Source: Hyphomicrobiales bacterium (GTDB lineage Bacteria; Pseudomonadota; Alphaproteobacteria; Rhizobiales; Aestuariivirgaceae). Taken from it: a stretch of 7,444 nucleotides of DNA. The position numbers and the translations under genes are program-made. The DNA lies in the NCBI GenBank assembly GCA_013002595.1, contig JABDJG010000342.1, positions 1 through 7,444 on the forward strand, written 5' to 3'. The notes below the pieces were generated by a model, which saw only the letters and a program-made list of their open reading frames with translations, did not search any database and was not told the DNA's origin. This document shows positions 1-5,704 of this stretch, piece after piece (position 1 is the first letter of the stretch; each line of letters begins with the position of its first letter).

Positions 1-150
1 GAAATCTACTCGACCGCCGGTGGTTTTGATCTGCTGGTGAAGTTCTATCTGAACGACGATGACGATGTCGGCCACTTCATCAACCAGCAGGTCCATTCGA
101 TCCCAGGCGTGAAAGACACCTACACGATCGTCACCTACCGGGCGTTTTGA
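1..150 (+). CDS. Lrp/AsnC ligand-binding (RAM) domain protein, 3' part only
   Basis: An open frame enters from the left edge and ends at TGA 148-150, giving 49 residues from EIYSTAGGFDLLVKFYL to the end VTYRAF. The pattern GGFDLLVKF, an acidic DDDD turn, a helix (VGHFINQQV), then IPGVKDTYT and a final beta strand is that of the Lrp/AsnC effector-binding RAM domain. The ending suits the stand-alone RAM proteins of about 75-80 residues found in alphaproteobacteria, which lack the DNA-binding helix-turn-helix. The start and any N-terminal HTH lie outside the window, so a full-length Lrp regulator cannot be excluded. Such domains oligomerise and bind amino acids or related small molecules; the ligand here is unknown. 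The gene converges on paaE with only base 151 between the stops, so any link with phenylacetate metabolism is only by position. Confidence 0.8.
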   Translation, partial: EIYSTAGGFDLLVKFYLNDDDDVGHFINQQVHSIPGVKDTYTIVTYRAF

Positions 151-151
151 T

Positions 152-1222
152 CTACCCGTCGTAATCCACAACCAGCTTTTCCGTTTTAGGGTGTGACTGG
201 CACGTCAGGATGTAGCCTGCCGCGATTTCATCGGGCTCTAGGCCGTAGACCACATCCATCGACACTTCGCCTTCGATCAATTTGGCCTTGCAGGTGCAGC
301 ACACACCGCCCTTGCAGGCAAACGGCACATCGATGCCGGCCGCATGGGCCGCATCCAGAATGGCCGTGCCGCTGAGCGGAACGGCAATCTGCGTGCGCCG
401 GCCGCGATAAACGATATCGACTTCTGCGGCATCGCCGCTGTCCTCGGGCTCAGTGGCCAGGGCACTGGCATGTGGCCGGTCGCCAAAGCTCTCGATCTTG
501 ATCCGGTCCGGCGCCATCCCAAGGCCTTCGAGCGCTGCGGTACCACCGTCCATGACCGGGCCGGGGCCACAGATAAAAGCCCAGTCGAGACGCTCCAGAT
601 CAACGAGTTGCGTGACAAGCTCGGCAATTTTGTCTTGCGTCAAAAGTCCGCTGAACAGTTCCGTGCTGGCGGCTTCATCGGACAGCACATGGAAAATACG
701 CAACCGGTCGATGAACCGGTCCTTCAAATCCGCCAGCGTGCCCAGGAAAATGATATCGCGCTGGCGCCGGTTGCCGTAGATCAGCGTAACCTCGGCGGCC
801 GGTTCCACAGCCAGGATCGTTGCGATGTTGGAGATCACCGGGGTGATGCCCGAGCCCGCCGCAATGAACAGATAGCGCTTGGGCTCGTCTGCCTCGAGCG
901 GGGCATGAAACCGCCCCATCGGCGCCATCACGTCGATCTTGTCACCTGCCTTGAGGTTGTCGTTGACAAAACCGGAGAACCGCCCGCCCGGCAGCTTCTT
1001 GACGCAGACCCTCAGCTCACCGGCATCGGGCGCCACACATACAGAATACGGACGCCGCAGATCATGCCCGTCGATCGCGGTGCGCAAGGTCAGATACTGG
1101 CCTTGCGTAAACCGGTAGGCCTCGGCCAGATCGTCCGGTACGACAAAGGCAACAGAGGTCGCCCCCTCGGTTTCCTTGCGCACGTCACTGACGGTGAGTG
1201 TATGAAATTGCGGCCGCGCCAT
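152..1222 (-). CDS. paaE: 1,2-phenylacetyl-CoA epoxidase subunit PaaE (NADPH-dependent reductase)
   Basis: This cytoplasmic iron-sulfur flavoprotein (356 aa, the family's usual length) passes electrons from NADPH through FAD and a plant-type [2Fe-2S] cluster to the di-iron centre of PaaA. The domains run in order. First is a ferredoxin-reductase FAD domain (about residues 5-110) with the RRPYS flavin motif at 56-60. Next is an NAD(P)-binding domain (about 115-245) with AAGSGITP at 121-128 and CGPGPVM at 218-224. Last is a C-terminal ferredoxin domain (about 267-356) with cluster ligands C303, C308, C311 and C341 (C-x4-C-x2-C-x29-C). The start ATG at 1222 has an AAGG ribosome site 6 nt upstream and lies 12 nt after the paaD stop. 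It is the last gene of the paaABCDE operon. The NAD(P) domain alone resembles many oxygenase reductases, but the ferredoxin-last order and the context identify PaaE. Confidence 0.96.
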   Translation of the reverse strand: MARPQFHTLTVSDVRKETEGATSVAFVVPDDLAEAYRFTQGQYLTLRTAIDGHDLRRPYSVCVAPDAGELRVCVKKLPGGRFSGFVNDNLKAGDKIDVMAPMGRFHAPLEADEPKRYLFIAAGSGITPVISNIATILAVEPAAEVTLIYGNRRQRDIIFLGTLADLKDRFIDRLRIFHVLSDEAASTELFSGLLTQDKIAELVTQLVDLERLDWAFICGPGPVMDGGTAALEGLGMAPDRIKIESFGDRPHASALATEPEDSGDAAEVDIVYRGRRTQIAVPLSGTAILDAAHAAGIDVPFACKGGVCCTCKAKLIEGEVSMDVVYGLEPDEIAAGYILTCQSHPKTEKLVVDYDG

Positions 1223-1234
1223 CGTTCACCTTGC

Positions 1235-1744
1235 TCAGATGCACTTGAAATGATCAAACGGCTCACGGCAGGCAAGACACCGCCACAGCGCCTTGCAGGC
1301 CGTCGACCCAAATTCGGAGACAAGCTCTGTATCGCTGGCGCCGCAGTGCGGACACGCGACCGCGTCTGCTTCTTCAAATAGTGCCCGCTTGCCGGCCGCT
1401 TTGGCCGGCGGCGCAATGCCATATCGCCGAAGGTTCTCTTTGCCTGCATCTGTCATCCAGTCCGTCGTCCATGGCGGTGACAGCGACACCTTCAATCGCG
1501 CATCTTTGAGGCCGGCATTATCCAGTGCCGCGCGAATATCCTGTTCGATCTGCTGGCCGGCCGGACATCCGCTATAGGTCGGCGTGATCACCACTTCCAG
1601 GCCGTCATCATTCAGCATGATCTCGCGCACGATCCCCAGGTCGACGACCGAGATGACCGGGATTTCCGGATCCATGACACCATAGAGCGCCTGCCAGGCA
1701 GCATGAAGGTCTCGGTTTTGCATGCACTGCGCCATCGCTACCAT
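1235..1744 (-). CDS. paaD: Phenylacetyl-CoA epoxidase assembly/maturation protein PaaD (MIP18/DUF59 family)
   Basis: PaaD is needed for phenylacetyl-CoA epoxidase activity but is not part of the purified enzyme complex. As a relative of SufT/MIP18 it is thought to help mature a metal centre, perhaps the Fe-S cluster of PaaE or the iron site of PaaA. The 169-residue protein has a DUF59 domain with DPEIPVISVVDLGIV at 25-39, the conserved cysteine in TPTYSGCPA (C60), and PPWTTDWMTD at 90-99. A C-terminal zinc-ribbon-like part follows: CPHC at 131-134, C150, CLAC at 156-159 and C168, in the conserved context SEFGSTACKALWRC. The start at 1744 overlaps the end of paaC by 7 nt and has GGAGG 4 nt upstream. 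An in-frame ATG at 1735 (13 nt from GGAGG) is the alternative and would remove three residues. Translational coupling to paaC is likely. Confidence 0.95.
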   Translation of the reverse strand: MVAMAQCMQNRDLHAAWQALYGVMDPEIPVISVVDLGIVREIMLNDDGLEVVITPTYSGCPAGQQIEQDIRAALDNAGLKDARLKVSLSPPWTTDWMTDAGKENLRRYGIAPPAKAAGKRALFEEADAVACPHCGASDTELVSEFGSTACKALWRCLACREPFDHFKCI

Positions 1745-2529
1745 TTGGCCTCCGGATCACTGCGGGCGATCGATTGCATTTCACCTAGTATGTAGCTCAA
1801 ACGCTCGGTGTGCTGTCCCTGCCGGCCACCCGACGGCATCCAGTCATCTTCAGGTATTGCCAGCGTGGCGCGCTCAAGGACGCTGCTCACCGACGTCATC
1901 CATTCTACCTTGACGTCCTCAAATGCCGGAAGGATACCAGCCGCAATCAACCGCTGATCGATCTCGTCGGCCATGAACAGTTCATGGACATAGGGCCACA
2001 GCGCGGCAAGGCCGGTTTGACAGCGCTTGTGGCTTTCCTTCGTGCCATCTCCCAGCCGCACGACCCATTCTCCGGCATGGCGCACATGGTAGGCCATCTC
2101 GCGCTCAGCCTTGGCCGCGATCTCGGCAAGTTCGCCCTCGCCTTCAGCTTCCATGCCCGCATAAAGCGCCCGGGCATATGTTGCGTAAAACAGCTGCCGC
2201 AGCATAGTCTGGGCGAAGTCGCCATTGGGCTGTTCGGCCAGCAGGCAATTGCGAAATTCGCCCGCCTGCCGGAAGTAGGCAAGCTTGTCCTCATCACGGC
2301 CCTTGCCTTCAAGCCGGCCGGCATAATCCAGAAACAGCCGCGCCTGCCCGATCAGATCGAGAGCATGGTTTTGTAGGGCAATGTCCAGTTCTACTGTCGG
2401 CCCATGCGAAGTCCAGCCAGACAATTGCTGACCAAGGATCAGCGCGCTGTCGCCTAGCCGAAGCGCGACTTCGAACAGATCGGCATCGTCGGCTTTAGAT
2501 CTGGCCTGCTCTGCAGCGGCGGCCATCAC
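1738..2529 (-). CDS. paaC: 1,2-phenylacetyl-CoA epoxidase structural subunit PaaC
   Basis: PaaC is the non-catalytic ferritin-like partner of PaaA; the two form the core of the epoxidase, and PaaC is known to lack a working di-iron site. The 263-residue product has the family landmarks LGDSALILGQ (25-34), the helix DIALQNHALDLIGQAR (49-64), EQPNGDFAQTMLRQ (99-112) and GRQGQHTERL (235-244). It lacks the paired E-x2-H iron boxes seen in PaaA. Its start is ambiguous by one codon: GTG at 2529 directly follows the paaB TAG stop, and ATG at 2526 is next. The GGAG at 2539-2542 sits 9 nt from the GTG and 12 nt from the ATG. The 3' end overlaps paaD. The fold and position within paaABCDE leave little doubt. 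Confidence 0.96.
   Translation of the reverse strand: MMAAAAEQARSKADDADLFEVALRLGDSALILGQQLSGWTSHGPTVELDIALQNHALDLIGQARLFLDYAGRLEGKGRDEDKLAYFRQAGEFRNCLLAEQPNGDFAQTMLRQLFYATYARALYAGMEAEGEGELAEIAAKAEREMAYHVRHAGEWVVRLGDGTKESHKRCQTGLAALWPYVHELFMADEIDQRLIAAGILPAFEDVKVEWMTSVSSVLERATLAIPEDDWMPSGGRQGQHTERLSYILGEMQSIARSDPEAKW
1749..1753 (-). promoter_or_regulatory. Ribosome binding site of paaD
   Basis: A GGAGG inside the last codons of paaC stands 4 nt before the paaD ATG at 1744 and 13 nt before the next in-frame ATG at 1735. It supports the first start, although the spacing is short. Confidence 0.55.
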
Positions 2530-2820
2530 CTAGATGAACTCCACATCGTCGGGCACCTTGTAAAAGGTCGGATGCCGGTAAACCTTGTTGTCGGCCGGAT
2601 CATAAAGCTCGCCCTTGTCGGCCGGCGCAGAGGCGGTTATCTCGGCTGACGGCACAACCCAGATCGATGAACCCTCGCCGCGCCGGGTATAGACGTCACG
2701 GGCATTCTCCAGCGCCATCTTGGCGTCAGCAGCATGCAGCGATCCGGCATGGACATGCGACAAGCCCTTCTTCGAGCGGATGAAAACTTCAAACAGCGGC
2801 CAGGTTTGATCGGTTGCCAT
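2530..2820 (-). CDS. paaB: 1,2-phenylacetyl-CoA epoxidase subunit PaaB
   Basis: PaaB (96 aa, close to the 95 aa of E. coli PaaB) is a small subunit of the epoxidase multicomponent enzyme. It is known to associate with PaaA-PaaC and is thought to organise the complex rather than carry a cofactor; no metal-binding motif is visible. Signature stretches are WPLFEVFIRSKKGLSHVHAG (7-26), the helix AADAKMALENARDVYTRRGE (30-49), SSIWVVPS (51-58) and the acidic C-terminus. The frame stays open upstream to 3024, but that extension reads through the 3' end of paaA and gives a low-complexity, Arg/Pro-rich sequence. I therefore chose the ATG at 2818-2820, 4 nt after the paaA stop, with AGGAAGG 12 nt upstream. 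Confidence 0.96.
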   Translation of the reverse strand: MATDQTWPLFEVFIRSKKGLSHVHAGSLHAADAKMALENARDVYTRRGEGSSIWVVPSAEITASAPADKGELYDPADNKVYRHPTFYKVPDDVEFI

Positions 2821-2824
2821 ATCG

Positions 2825-3787
2825 CTATGCCGCCTTCCTGGCTGAGCGTGCACGCTCCTTGGCGGCGAACGCGACGGCCGCTTCGCGCACCCAGGCGCCG
2901 GCCTCGTGTGCGTCCCGGCGGTGCGCCAGGCGTTGCCGGTTGCAGGGCCCGTGACCCTTGACCACCGACCAGAACTCATCCCAGTCGATCTCACCGACCT
3001 GCCAGTGGCCGCTCGCCTCGTCAAACCTCAGATCCGGATCGGGAATGGTCAAGCCCAGCGCCTCGGCCTGCTTGACCGTCATATCGATGAATTTCTGGCG
3101 CAATTCGTCATTGGAGAACAGTTTGATCCTCCAGGCCATGTTCTGCATCGAATGCACGCTTTCACCATCGGGCGGACCGAACATCATGACCGATGGCCAC
3201 CACCAGCGGTTCAGCGCATCCTGCGCCATCCGCTTTTGCGCATCGGTGCCTTTGCTGAGCGCCATCATCAGCTCAAAGCCCTGGCGCTGATGGAAACTTT
3301 CTTCCTTGCAGATCCGCACCATCGCCCGCGCATAAGGCCCATACGAACAGCGGCATATCGGGATCTGATTGACAATCGCTGCCCCATCGACCAGCCAGCC
3401 AATGGCGCCGACATCGGCCCAGGTGAGCGTTGGATAGTTGAAGATCGAGGAATATTTCGCGGTACCGTCGAGCAGTTGCTGCTCAAGTTCATCGCGCGAT
3501 ACGCCGAGTGTTTCGGCCGCTGAATAAAGGTAAAGCCCGTGCCCCGCCTCATCTTGCACCTTGGCCATCAGGATCACTTTGCGGCGCAGCGACGGCGCGC
3601 GTGATATCCAGTTGCCTTCCGGCTGCATGCCGATGATTTCCGAATGGGCATGCTGCGAGATCTGCCGCACCAGGGTCTTGGCGTAGGCCGCCGGCATCCA
3701 GTCCTGCGGTTCAACCTTGCCATCAGCGCCGACATGGCGATCAAAGGCGTCCAGATCACCTTGAGAACCGGCTTCCATTGATTGCAT
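2825..3787 (-). CDS. paaA: 1,2-phenylacetyl-CoA epoxidase catalytic subunit PaaA
   Basis: PaaA is the di-iron oxygenase subunit that inserts one oxygen atom of O2 into the aromatic ring of phenylacetyl-CoA, giving the 1,2-epoxide. Taking the ATG at 3787 gives 320 residues (E. coli PaaA: about 309). The bacterial-multicomponent-type di-iron ligands are visible in register: E50 (HSEIIGMQPEGNW), E80 and H83 (QDEAGHG), D134 (WLVDGAAI), and E163 and H166 (KEESFHQRQG). Other conserved blocks are YPTLTWADVGAIGWL and NRWWWPSVMMFGPPD. The C-terminus ends in a basic, alanine-rich tail. GGAGG lies 6 nt from this ATG and 3 nt from an adjacent ATG at 3790, which would add one Met; the frame is open to 3841, but that part is promoter sequence. 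It is the first gene of the paaABCDE operon. Confidence 0.97.
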   Translation of the reverse strand: MQSMEAGSQGDLDAFDRHVGADGKVEPQDWMPAAYAKTLVRQISQHAHSEIIGMQPEGNWISRAPSLRRKVILMAKVQDEAGHGLYLYSAAETLGVSRDELEQQLLDGTAKYSSIFNYPTLTWADVGAIGWLVDGAAIVNQIPICRCSYGPYARAMVRICKEESFHQRQGFELMMALSKGTDAQKRMAQDALNRWWWPSVMMFGPPDGESVHSMQNMAWRIKLFSNDELRQKFIDMTVKQAEALGLTIPDPDLRFDEASGHWQVGEIDWDEFWSVVKGHGPCNRQRLAHRRDAHEAGAWVREAAVAFAAKERARSARKAA

Positions 3788-3793
3788 CATTGG

Positions 3794-3798
3794 CCTCC
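3794..3798 (-). promoter_or_regulatory. Ribosome binding site of paaA
   Basis: On the - strand GGAGG stands 6 nt before the ATG at 3787 and 3 nt before the ATG at 3790. This fixes the paaA start near here and rules out the longer frame that begins at 3841. The same GGAGGCCA context recurs before paaD. Confidence 0.65.
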
Positions 3799-3814
3799 AA
3801 ATAGATTGAGTTCC

Positions 3815-3845
3815 ATAATATGACACACTTTTCGTGATCAAACAA
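3815..3845 (-). promoter_or_regulatory. Putative promoter of paaABCDE
   Basis: On the - strand an AT-rich block gives either TATTAT (bases 3820-3815) or CATATT (3822-3817) as a -10 element. TTGTTT (3845-3840) is a weak -35 placed 17 nt before CATATT. The left arm of the inverted repeat 3817-3863 covers the -10, so a protein bound there would block transcription. The hexamers are imperfect and the start of transcription is unknown. Confidence 0.35.
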
Positions 3846-3863
3846 TAAAAAGTGTATCATATT
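3817..3863. promoter_or_regulatory. Large inverted repeat, probable repressor operator between paaA and paaI
   Basis: The arms AATATGACACACTTTT (3817-3832) and AAAAGTGTATCATATT (3848-3863) are reverse complements over 16 bp with a single mismatch (3824/3856), separated by 15 bp. The arm centres are 31 bp apart, about three helical turns, so both arms face the same side of the DNA. Each arm sits over the likely -10 region of one of the two divergent promoters. PaaX, encoded downstream, is the obvious candidate ligand because PaaX proteins repress paa promoters until phenylacetyl-CoA releases them. The binding protein is an inference; a TetR-type PaaR encoded elsewhere is possible. Confidence 0.6.
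3835..3863 (+). promoter_or_regulatory. Putative promoter of paaIKX
   Basis: This mirrors the paaA promoter: the right arm of the inverted repeat carries TATCAT (3855-3860) and CATATT (3858-3863) as possible -10 elements. A poor -35 (TGATCA, 3835-3840) lies 17 nt before CATATT. The weak -35 would fit a promoter that needs an activator, or a minor promoter; I cannot tell which. Confidence 0.3.
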
Positions 3864-3882
3864 GCAATCCCAACCACCGACC

Positions 3883-3921
3883 TGATACGAAACTTGCCGC
3901 ACAATTCAATTCACCGTATCA
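3883..3921. promoter_or_regulatory. Second inverted TGATACG pair with the same geometry
   Basis: TGATACG (3883-3889) and its reverse complement CGTATCA (3915-3921) form a second inverted pair. Their TGATAC cores span exactly 39 bp, as do the TGACAC/GTATCA cores at 3821-3826 and 3854-3859. The centres of the two pairs are 62 bp apart, near six helical turns. The symmetry stops after 7 bp, so this pair is weaker than the first. It lies in the probable paaI leader, just before the ribosome site. Confidence 0.4.
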
Positions 3922-3930
3922 CTTTCAGCC

Positions 3931-3935
3931 GGAGG
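3931..3935 (+). promoter_or_regulatory. Ribosome binding site of paaI
   Basis: GGAGG stands 6 nt before the ATG at 3942, an ideal spacing. It selects this start over the in-frame ATG at 3852, which would add 30 residues unlike any thioesterase and would lie within the operator. Confidence 0.75.
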
Positions 3936-3941
3936 TGTTTC

Positions 3942-4394
3942 ATGAGCACGACAAAACAAGCCCAGGCAGCCGCAGAACGCTATGCCAAAGATATGTGGCA
4001 CCGCGACACGGCGAGCCAGCAGTTGGGCATGCAGATCATCTCCATCGCGCCGGGCGAGGCCGTCGTTACGATGACAGTCCGTGATGACATGTTGAACGGG
4101 CACGGCATCTGCCACGGCTGTTTCATTTTTGCCCTCGCCGATTCAGCTTTTGCCTTTGCCTGCAACTCCTACGGGCCGATGACGGTGGCCGCCGACTGCC
4201 AGATATCGTTCCTAAGACCGGTGCCGCCCAAAGCCCAACTTACCGCCCGGGCAACGGAAACCTACCGGCGCGGCCGAAATGGGGTTTATGATATTGAAGT
4301 CAACCAGGCTGATGGTGAGACTGTCGCCGTATTCCGCGGCAAATCGCGCGAAGTCGGTGATCGCAACGGTCAAGATGGAGGGCCATCGAAATGA
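3942..4394 (+). CDS. paaI: Hydroxyphenylacetyl-CoA thioesterase PaaI (hotdog fold)
   Basis: PaaI is a cytoplasmic thioesterase of the hotdog superfamily that hydrolyses phenylacetyl-CoA derivatives, notably ring-hydroxylated ones. It is thought to free CoA trapped in dead-end or stalled intermediates. The 150-residue protein matches the family length. The active-site region MLNGHGICHGCFIFALADSA spans 50-69, with D67 as the catalytic acid/base in LADSAFAFACNS. LRPVPP (91-96), the strand GVYDIEV (114-120) and VAVFRGKSREVG (128-139) are typical. One oddity is that the usual HGG before the central helix reads HGC (C60). Its TGA shares ATGA with the paaK start (4-nt overlap), so the two are translationally coupled. 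It is the first gene of the paaIKX operon, divergent from the epoxidase operon. Confidence 0.95.
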   Translation: MSTTKQAQAAAERYAKDMWHRDTASQQLGMQIISIAPGEAVVTMTVRDDMLNGHGICHGCFIFALADSAFAFACNSYGPMTVAADCQISFLRPVPPKAQLTARATETYRRGRNGVYDIEVNQADGETVAVFRGKSREVGDRNGQDGGPSK

Positions 4395-5704
4395 AGCTGA
4401 AACCGGCAGCCGAACTGGCCGCAGATCCCTCAACCCTTGATCCGATCGAAACCGCCAGCCGTGATGAAATCGAGGCGCTGCAATTGAGCCGCATGCGCTG
4501 GTCGCTGCAGCACGCCTACAACAACGTGCCCCACTACCAAACCGCGTTTGAGAAAAATGGCGTAAGCCCCGACGATCTCAAGCAATTATCCGATCTTGCC
4601 AAGTTCCCGTTCACCGCCAAGAACGTCCTGCGGGAAAACTACCCCTTCGGCATGTTTGCCGTCCCGCGCGAGCAAATCATCCGCATTCACGCATCCTCCG
4701 GCACGACCGGCAAACCAACCGTCGTCGGCTACACCCAGAACGACCTCAACATGTGGGCCGATTGTGTTGCCCGCTCAATGCGCGCATCTGGCGCCCGCAA
4801 GGGCGATATCGTTCACATCTCCTATGGCTACGGCCTGTTCACCGGCGGCCTCGGCGCCCACTACGGCGCCGAAAGGCTGGGATGCACCATCATCCCCGTG
4901 TCCGGCGGCATGACCGCACGCCAGTTGCAGCTCATCCAGGATTTCAAGCCGCGGGTCATCATGGTCACGCCGTCATACCTGCTCAACATCCTTGATGAAA
5001 TGGCGACCCAAGGTGTTGCACCCGAAGATACCTCATTGGAGATCGGCATATTCGGTGCCGAACCCTGGACCAACGAGATGCGGCAGCAGATCGAGCAACG
5101 CGGCTCGCTGCATGCTGTCGACATCTATGGCCTGTCTGAAGTCATTGGACCCGGCGTTGCCAACGAGTGCATTGAAACCAAGGATGGCCTGCATGTGTGG
5201 GAAGATCATTTCTACCCCGAAGTCATCGACCCGCTGACCGGCGAGGTCCTGCCCGATGGCGAAATTGGCGAACTGGTCTTCACATCGCTCACCAAGGAAG
5301 CGTTCCCGATCGTCCGCTACCGCACCCGCGACCTGACCCGCCTGATGCCGGGCACTGCTCGGTCCATGCGGCGGATGGAAAAGGTCACCGGCCGGTCAGA
5401 CGACATGCTGATCATCAAGGGTGTCAACCTGTTCCCAACCCAGATCGAGGAAATCCTTGTCAAGATCCCCGAAGTTTCCCCGCATTACCAGCTTGAACTG
5501 TACAAGGACGGCAACCTTGATGCCTTGAAAGTCCATTGTGAACTCGCCCCAAAGGCCGGCGATGACGCAGCCGACAACGCCCGGCGCAAGCTGGCGCAAC
5601 AGGTGAAGGACAACTTCGGCATCTCGGTTGAACCGGTGATCCACGAAGCTGGCGCCGTCGCCCGGTCCGAAGGCAAGGCCAAGCGCGTGATAGATTCGCG
5701 CTGA
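4391..5704 (+). CDS. paaK: Phenylacetate-CoA ligase PaaK
   Basis: PaaK is an adenylate-forming enzyme that makes phenylacetyl-CoA from phenylacetate, ATP and CoA, the entry step of the pathway. The 437 residues match the family (about 430-440). Visible motifs are the phosphate-binding loop ASSGTTGKPT (101-110) followed by VVGY, ISYGYGLFTGGLGAHYG (143-159) for the aryl substrate, SGGMT (171-175), YGLSE (246-250), and RTRDL (311-315). The hinge and mobile domain follow with GRSDDMLIIKGVNLFPTQIE (334-353). The C-terminal EGKAKRVID carries the expected adenylation lysine at K429. GGAGGG at 4377-4382, inside paaI, lies 8 nt before the start. The stop shares a base with the paaX start (TGATG). No truncation or missing motif is seen. 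Confidence 0.97.
   Translation: MKLKPAAELAADPSTLDPIETASRDEIEALQLSRMRWSLQHAYNNVPHYQTAFEKNGVSPDDLKQLSDLAKFPFTAKNVLRENYPFGMFAVPREQIIRIHASSGTTGKPTVVGYTQNDLNMWADCVARSMRASGARKGDIVHISYGYGLFTGGLGAHYGAERLGCTIIPVSGGMTARQLQLIQDFKPRVIMVTPSYLLNILDEMATQGVAPEDTSLEIGIFGAEPWTNEMRQQIEQRGSLHAVDIYGLSEVIGPGVANECIETKDGLHVWEDHFYPEVIDPLTGEVLPDGEIGELVFTSLTKEAFPIVRYRTRDLTRLMPGTARSMRRMEKVTGRSDDMLIIKGVNLFPTQIEEILVKIPEVSPHYQLELYKDGNLDALKVHCELAPKAGDDAADNARRKLAQQVKDNFGISVEPVIHEAGAVARSEGKAKRVIDSR

Noticed and set aside
128..160. Possible hairpin terminator between the RAM gene and paaE (CGGG ... CCCG)
   Set aside because: The stem is only about 4 bp with a long loop and no U-run on either side.
344..1381. Long + strand open frame of 345 codons opposite paaE and the end of paaD
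   Set aside because: It lies antisense to a well-recognised PaaE, resembles no known family, is rich in Arg, Gln and Pro as expected of a shadow frame in GC-rich DNA, and has no ribosome site.
1810..2376. + strand open frame of 188 codons opposite paaC
   Set aside because: It is an antisense shadow of PaaC with no recognisable domain and no start signals.
2821..3024. Longer PaaB from a start at 3024
   Set aside because: It would overlap about 200 nt of paaA in another frame and give an Arg/Pro/Thr-rich sequence unlike PaaB; the ATG at 2820 gives the family length.
2906..3523. + strand open frame of 205 codons opposite paaA
   Set aside because: It is complementary to conserved PaaA catalytic regions; its sequence is explained by GC-rich codon structure on the other strand.
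3788..3841. N-terminal extension of PaaA up to 3841
   Set aside because: It reads through the probable promoter and operator; GGAGG at 3794-3798 supports starts at 3787 or 3790.
3852..3941. N-terminal extension of PaaI starting at ATG 3852
   Set aside because: The extra 30 residues lie in the inverted repeat and leader, have no family match, and a better ribosome site stands 6 nt before ATG 3942.
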